Shown here: positions 6,840 to 9,841 of the stretch, in pieces | Layout: the number at the start of each line of letters is the position of its first letter | Numbering within the stretch: position 1 is the first letter of the stretch | NCBI GenBank assembly: GCA_005787645.1 | Contig: SYAM01000009.1 | Span: forward strand, 1 to 9,841 | DNA from: Actinomycetota bacterium | Lineage (GTDB): Bacteria > Actinomycetota > Actinomycetes > Nanopelagicales > Nanopelagicaceae | Direction of reading: 5' to 3' | DNA length: 9,841 nucleotides | Translations under genes and position numbers: made by a program | The notes under the pieces: generated by a model | Database searches by the model: none | What the model was told of the DNA's origin: nothing | Seen by the model: only the letters and a program-made list of their open reading frames with translations

Positions 6840-7709
6840 CTACGGGCGCTTTGGGAAACGACCAAAGTTTGGTGGGCGCTTCTCTTGGAAGGCATTCCTT
6901 CCCTCTTGGCCTTCCTCTGTCAGATAAAAGAGCAACGTGGCATCACCGGCAAGTTGTTGCACACCGGCAAGGCCATCATCTGCTGCATTTAATCCTGCCT
7001 TAAGCAATCGGAGCGCTAAAGGTGAGTGGCGCAACATCTCGCGTGCCCAAGAAACTGTCTCGGCTTCTAACTCTGATACGGGAACAACGGTATTAACCAA
7101 TCCCATTTCAAGAGCTTCGTTTGCATCATATTGGCGGCACATGAACCAAATCTCGCGCGCTTTTTTCTGACCGATATGCGCAGCAAGCAGACCAGCGCCA
7201 TAACCGCCATCGAATGAACCAACCATTGGTCCTGTCTGACCAAACTTCGCATTCTCAGCTGCAACCGTAATGTCGCAAACAACATGAAGAACGTGCCCGC
7301 CACCTATCGCCCATCCTGCCACCATTGCTATGACTGGCTTTGGTGTTCTACGAATCTGTATTTGAAGATCTAATACATTCAAACGCCCAATACCTTTTTT
7401 GCCAAGCGAGTCACTTCCGATATAGCCGTCATCACCACGGACCATGACATCGCCACCAGAACAGAAAGCATCACTTCCAGCTCCAGTGAAGATGATGACA
7501 CCTACGCTGTCATCATCTCGTGCGATGTTAAATGCCTCTTGTAATTGCGCAAGCGTCTCTGGTCGAAATGCGTTTCGTACCTCTGGACGATTGATAGTGA
7601 TTTTTGCCATGCCCTCAGCGCGCTGATAAATGATGTCGCTGTACTCCCCTATCTGCTCCCAAGCAGGGATATCACGACTACCAGGCTCTCTTTTAATCGG
7701 CTTACTCAC
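6840..7709 (-). CDS. menB: 1,4-Dihydroxy-2-naphthoyl-CoA synthase MenB
   Basis: Crotonase-fold enzyme that closes the second ring by converting o-succinylbenzoyl-CoA to 1,4-dihydroxy-2-naphthoyl-CoA. 289 residues. Oxyanion-hole elements are CSGGD at 83-87 and AIGGGH at 134-139. The active-site segment is FGQTGPMVGSFDGGYG (156-171) with Ser165 and Asp167, equivalents of E. coli Ser161/Asp163. Gly160 occupies the position of E. coli Gly156, the bicarbonate-dependent type; as I recall, M. tuberculosis MenB has Asp there. The C-terminus KRPPNFGRFPKRP is the usual MenB tail that reaches a neighbouring subunit. It starts with GTG, with no Shine-Dalgarno site. A -10-like TAGGCT ends 7 nt upstream, so a leaderless mRNA is plausible. 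First gene of menB-C-D, divergent from menE with 18 bp between start codons. Confidence 0.97.
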   Translation of the reverse strand: MSKPIKREPGSRDIPAWEQIGEYSDIIYQRAEGMAKITINRPEVRNAFRPETLAQLQEAFNIARDDDSVGVIIFTGAGSDAFCSGGDVMVRGDDGYIGSDSLGKKGIGRLNVLDLQIQIRRTPKPVIAMVAGWAIGGGHVLHVVCDITVAAENAKFGQTGPMVGSFDGGYGAGLLAAHIGQKKAREIWFMCRQYDANEALEMGLVNTVVPVSELEAETVSWAREMLRHSPLALRLLKAGLNAADDGLAGVQQLAGDATLLFYLTEEGQEGRNAFQEKRPPNFGRFPKRP

Positions 7710-7715
7710 AGGCGA

Positions 7716-7722
7716 TAGCCTA
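7716..7722. promoter_or_regulatory. Candidate symmetric -10 element for divergent menB and menE
   Basis: The 7-mer TAGCCTA reads TAGCCT on the plus strand (7716-7721) and TAGGCT on the minus strand (7722-7717); both fit TANNNT. The plus element ends 6 nt before the menE GTG and the minus element 7 nt before the menB GTG, so initiation at the usual distance would fall on each start codon and give two leaderless transcripts. No good -35 hexamer is seen on either side. This is a prediction from position and sequence only. Confidence 0.5.
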
Positions 7723-7727
7723 GAGGC

Positions 7728-8795
7728 GTGAGAAAAGTAGAGCGAATCGACCCCGTAACTGTCGATGCCTTGCGACTTCGCGATGCGCTTGCACGCGCCC
7801 TTTCAGGTGGCCCAGCAGTTGCTCTCACTGCCTTGCCCCATGAGTTGGTTGGAGAGGATGTTGCACTTTTAATCGAAACTGGCGGTTCAACTGGCGCCCC
7901 AAAAATAGTCGCACTGAGTGCGAGTGCAATGAAGGCAAGTGCACGTCTAAGCAATCAAGCCTTAGGCGCAACTAAGGGCGATTGCTGGTCGCTCTCACTT
8001 CCGCTAAATCACATCGCTGGCGTAAATCAATTGCTCCGTTCTATTGATAATGATTCTGATCCTGTAGTGAAAGGCGGGGAATTTATCTCAGTCGTGCCTA
8101 CTCAGTTGTATCGTGCGCTCCGAGAACGCGGAGAACAATTTGAAATTCTTACCAATGCAAAGAAAGTATTGATTGGTGGCGCTACTGTACCCGCACAACT
8201 ACTTCATGATGCCGCCAGCGCCGGAGTCCCACTCGTCACAAGTTACGGTATGACAGAGATGTGTGGCGGTTGTATCTACGATGGCAGAACACTTCCTGGC
8301 GTTGAAGTGAAATTTATCAATGAGAAAACGATCGCCCTTAAAGGGCCAATGCAAGCAGGGGGATACTTTGAAGATGATTTCGCGACACGTACCTCATTTA
8401 TCGATGATTGGTTCATTACCAGCGATGAGGGTGAATTAAGTAACGATGGAAAATTGATTGTCCACGGAAGATCTGATGATGTGATTATCTCGGGTGGTGA
8501 GAAGATCTCTCCCAATCGTGTTGCTGAACTGCTGCGAGAGAATTTTCCCACGAGTGAGATTCTTGTCATTGGAGTGCCTGACAGAGAGTGGGGAGAAAGT
8601 TTGCGGGTCATCATGACGCTAGGTCATGACCACCAAGGCCCAATGCTCGCTCAGATCAGAGAGTTGGTTGCTAAACGAATCAGTAAAGTGGCGGCGCCTC
8701 GATCACTTCTATTACTCTCAGCACTTCCTATTAAAGCAAATGGAAAGATTGATTATCAATTCTTAGCTAATGCAGAAGCAACAGAAGAGATCTAA
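7728..8795 (+). CDS. menE: o-Succinylbenzoate-CoA ligase MenE (short actinobacterial form)
   Basis: Adenylate-forming enzyme that activates o-succinylbenzoate with ATP and CoA. 355 residues, shorter than the roughly 450-490 of E. coli and Bacillus MenE but like the compact mycobacterial form; the part upstream of the P-loop is reduced to about 50 residues. Motifs in order: P-loop TGGSTGAPK (51-59), LPLNHIAG with His95, YGMTE (173-177), TSDEGEL with Asp233, GRSDDVIISGGEKISP with Arg248 and Lys259, and NGKID with the A10 lysine Lys340. All core residues are present, so it should be active. The start is a GTG; GAGG ends 1 nt before it, too close for a ribosome site, which supports leaderless initiation. 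Divergent from menB; menA follows after 41 bp. The first residues are the least certain part. Confidence 0.93.
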   Translation: MRKVERIDPVTVDALRLRDALARALSGGPAVALTALPHELVGEDVALLIETGGSTGAPKIVALSASAMKASARLSNQALGATKGDCWSLSLPLNHIAGVNQLLRSIDNDSDPVVKGGEFISVVPTQLYRALRERGEQFEILTNAKKVLIGGATVPAQLLHDAASAGVPLVTSYGMTEMCGGCIYDGRTLPGVEVKFINEKTIALKGPMQAGGYFEDDFATRTSFIDDWFITSDEGELSNDGKLIVHGRSDDVIISGGEKISPNRVAELLRENFPTSEILVIGVPDREWGESLRVIMTLGHDHQGPMLAQIRELVAKRISKVAAPRSLLLLSALPIKANGKIDYQFLANAEATEEI

Positions 8796-8836
8796 TCTAC
8801 CTAACGCACCCAACCCAGATAGAGAATCGAGAGAAG

Positions 8837-9703
8837 ATGGCAACTGTTACTGAATGGATTGGTGGCGCACGTCTTCGAACTCTCCCAGCAGCCCTTGCTC
8901 CTGTCCTCGTAGGCACCTCTCTTGCTGCACCTACGCCACTATGGAGTAATGCACTTCTCGCTCTTTTGGTCGCACTCATGTTGCAAATTGGCGTCAACTA
9001 TTCGAATGATTACTCCGATGGGGTCAGGGGCACCGATACCGAACGAGTGGGCCCGATACGTCTGGTGGGAAGTGGCAAGGCAGAACCAGAGAATGTGCGG
9101 AACCTCGCCTTCGCTTTTTTCGCTCTTGCTGCAGTATGTGGATTGACTCTCGCGCTACGTACATCGCTCTGGTTAATCGCAGTTGGTGCTCTCTCGATCA
9201 TCGCTGCCTGGGGTTACACCGGTGGAAAGAATCCCTATGGCTATCGAGCCCTGGGCGAAATTTCGGTCTTCCTCTTTTTTGGCGTGATTGCCGTTATGGG
9301 AACGTATTACGTGCAAAGCACGAAAATCACCTGGCTAGCCTTCTTGGCCGCGATACCAGTCGGTGCACAGGCATGTGCGATTCTCGTCCTAAATAATCTC
9401 CGTGATAGAGGTAAAGATCTACAGGTAGGCAAGAAGACCCTCGCGGTGCTGATGGGTGAGCGAGCAACTCGATACTTTTATTCAGTGCTCGTTCTAGGTA
9501 GCAATCTCATCGGGGTACTTAATGTTTTTCATAAACCATGGGCAGCAATTACCGCGCTATTACTCCCACTATCGATCTTTCTCTCCATTAGGGTTTTGAA
9601 AGGTGCTGGTGGTAGAGATCTCATTGCGCTTCTGCAGCACACAGCGCTTTTTCAACTACTTTTCGCCATTTTTTATGGTGCCGGATTTGTCCTGAGCGCG
9701 TAA
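8837..9703 (+). CDS. menA: 1,4-Dihydroxy-2-naphthoate polyprenyltransferase MenA
   Basis: Membrane UbiA-superfamily enzyme that attaches the polyprenyl tail to DHNA, giving demethylmenaquinone for MenG. 288 residues with about eight to nine hydrophobic segments. The two Mg-prenyl-diphosphate motifs are NDYSDGVRGTD at 57-67 and NNLRDRGKD at 186-194, followed by GKKTLAV. The N-terminus TEWIGGARLRTLPAALAPVLVG is typical of MenA rather than UbiA or other prenyltransferases. The ATG has a weak adjacent purine run (GAGAGAAG, 8829-8836). It lies 41 bp after menE on the same strand, probably co-transcribed. The polyprenyl synthase that makes its second substrate is not in this window. Confidence 0.96.
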   Translation: MATVTEWIGGARLRTLPAALAPVLVGTSLAAPTPLWSNALLALLVALMLQIGVNYSNDYSDGVRGTDTERVGPIRLVGSGKAEPENVRNLAFAFFALAAVCGLTLALRTSLWLIAVGALSIIAAWGYTGGKNPYGYRALGEISVFLFFGVIAVMGTYYVQSTKITWLAFLAAIPVGAQACAILVLNNLRDRGKDLQVGKKTLAVLMGERATRYFYSVLVLGSNLIGVLNVFHKPWAAITALLLPLSIFLSIRVLKGAGGRDLIALLQHTALFQLLFAIFYGAGFVLSA

Positions 9704-9716
9704 CTTCTTTTCCTTA

Positions 9717-9722
9717 TATACT
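9717..9722 (+). promoter_or_regulatory. Candidate -10 element for the gene at 9730
   Basis: TATACT (5 of 6 to TATAAT) ends 7 nt before the ATG at 9730, so transcription would start at or next to the start codon. The upstream bases are pyrimidine-rich with no Shine-Dalgarno site. I see no convincing -35 hexamer at 16-18 bp. Leaderless expression is the simplest reading. Confidence 0.5.
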
Positions 9723-9729
9723 CATACAC

Positions 9730-9841
9730 ATGGTCCGCATACTTCTTCTGATTTCGATCGCAATCACGGTGTATGCCTTCGTCGATTGCGCACGTACTCC
9801 ACAGGAAGAAGTTCAGAAACTTCCTAAGTGGGCCTGGTTGC
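9730..9841 (+). CDS. PLDc_N-type small membrane protein, cut by window edge
   Basis: 37 complete codons are visible before the window ends. The N-terminus MVRILLLISIAITVYAFVDC is one hydrophobic segment, followed by ARTPQEEVQKLPKWAWL. The order hydrophobic helix, Asp-Cys, TP-EEV, LPK-W matches the PLDc_N (phospholipase D nuclease N-terminal) family of short actinobacterial membrane proteins, which usually have a second helix just after this point. These proteins carry no catalytic HKD motif and their role is unknown. It lies 26 bp after menA on the same strand, with its own -10-like TATACT. From memory such proteins are often found near men genes in actinobacteria, so the linkage may be conserved, but no function in menaquinone synthesis is shown here. 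Confidence 0.75.
   Translation, partial: MVRILLLISIAITVYAFVDCARTPQEEVQKLPKWAWL

Noticed and set aside
8334..8346. Short inverted repeat GCCCTTAAAGGGC
   Set aside because: It is inside menE with a 1-nt centre, too small a loop for a hairpin and no T-run after it, so not a terminator.
1..9841. An undescribed multi-gene system
   Set aside because: Every gene belongs to a known family (complex I, menaquinone synthesis, BioY, PLDc_N). There are no mobile elements, arrays, toxin-antitoxin pairs or unexplained gene groups, so novelty is limited to gene order and regulation.

Overview
The window is a compact housekeeping segment from an actinomycete-like bacterium (Actinomycetota). NuoC, NuoB and NuoA carry actinobacterial signatures, including an N-terminal GMFGVSGTGDTSGY block in NuoC that matches my memory of mycobacterial NuoC. 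MenG and the short MenE are also of actinobacterial type. Moderate GC, very tight packing, GTG starts and apparently leaderless genes suggest a small or streamlined genome, for example a freshwater or marine planktonic lineage. The genus cannot be fixed from the sequence alone.

Layout. Positions 1-1514, minus strand: start of a respiratory complex I operon, nuoA-nuoB-nuoC, with nuoC cut by the window edge. Positions 1635-2357, minus: menG (demethylmenaquinone methyltransferase), about 120 bp upstream of nuoA. Positions 2426-4257, plus: bioY (biotin transporter S component), joined by a 4-bp overlap to menF (isochorismate synthase). Positions 4232-7709, minus: menB-menC-menD, nearly gapless, running tail to tail into menF with a 26-bp overlap of the coding ends. 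Positions 7728-9703, plus: menE and menA. From 9730, plus: a small PLDc_N-type membrane protein cut by the right edge.

Together these genes supply most of menaquinone synthesis. MenF makes isochorismate, MenD makes SEPHCHC, MenC makes o-succinylbenzoate, MenE its CoA ester, MenB DHNA-CoA, MenA attaches the prenyl tail and MenG methylates the ring. The quinone product is the electron acceptor of the neighbouring complex I. MenH (SEPHCHC lyase step) and the DHNA-CoA thioesterase are not in the window.

I found no mobile element, CRISPR array, RNA gene or defence system, and no stretch over 300 bp without a gene. I see no evidence of an undescribed multi-gene system. The most interesting signals are a palindromic -10-like element between the divergent menB and menE GTG starts, which would suit two back-to-back leaderless transcripts, the bioY-menF coupling, the menF/menD antisense overlap, and a MenB with the bicarbonate-type (Gly) active-site motif.
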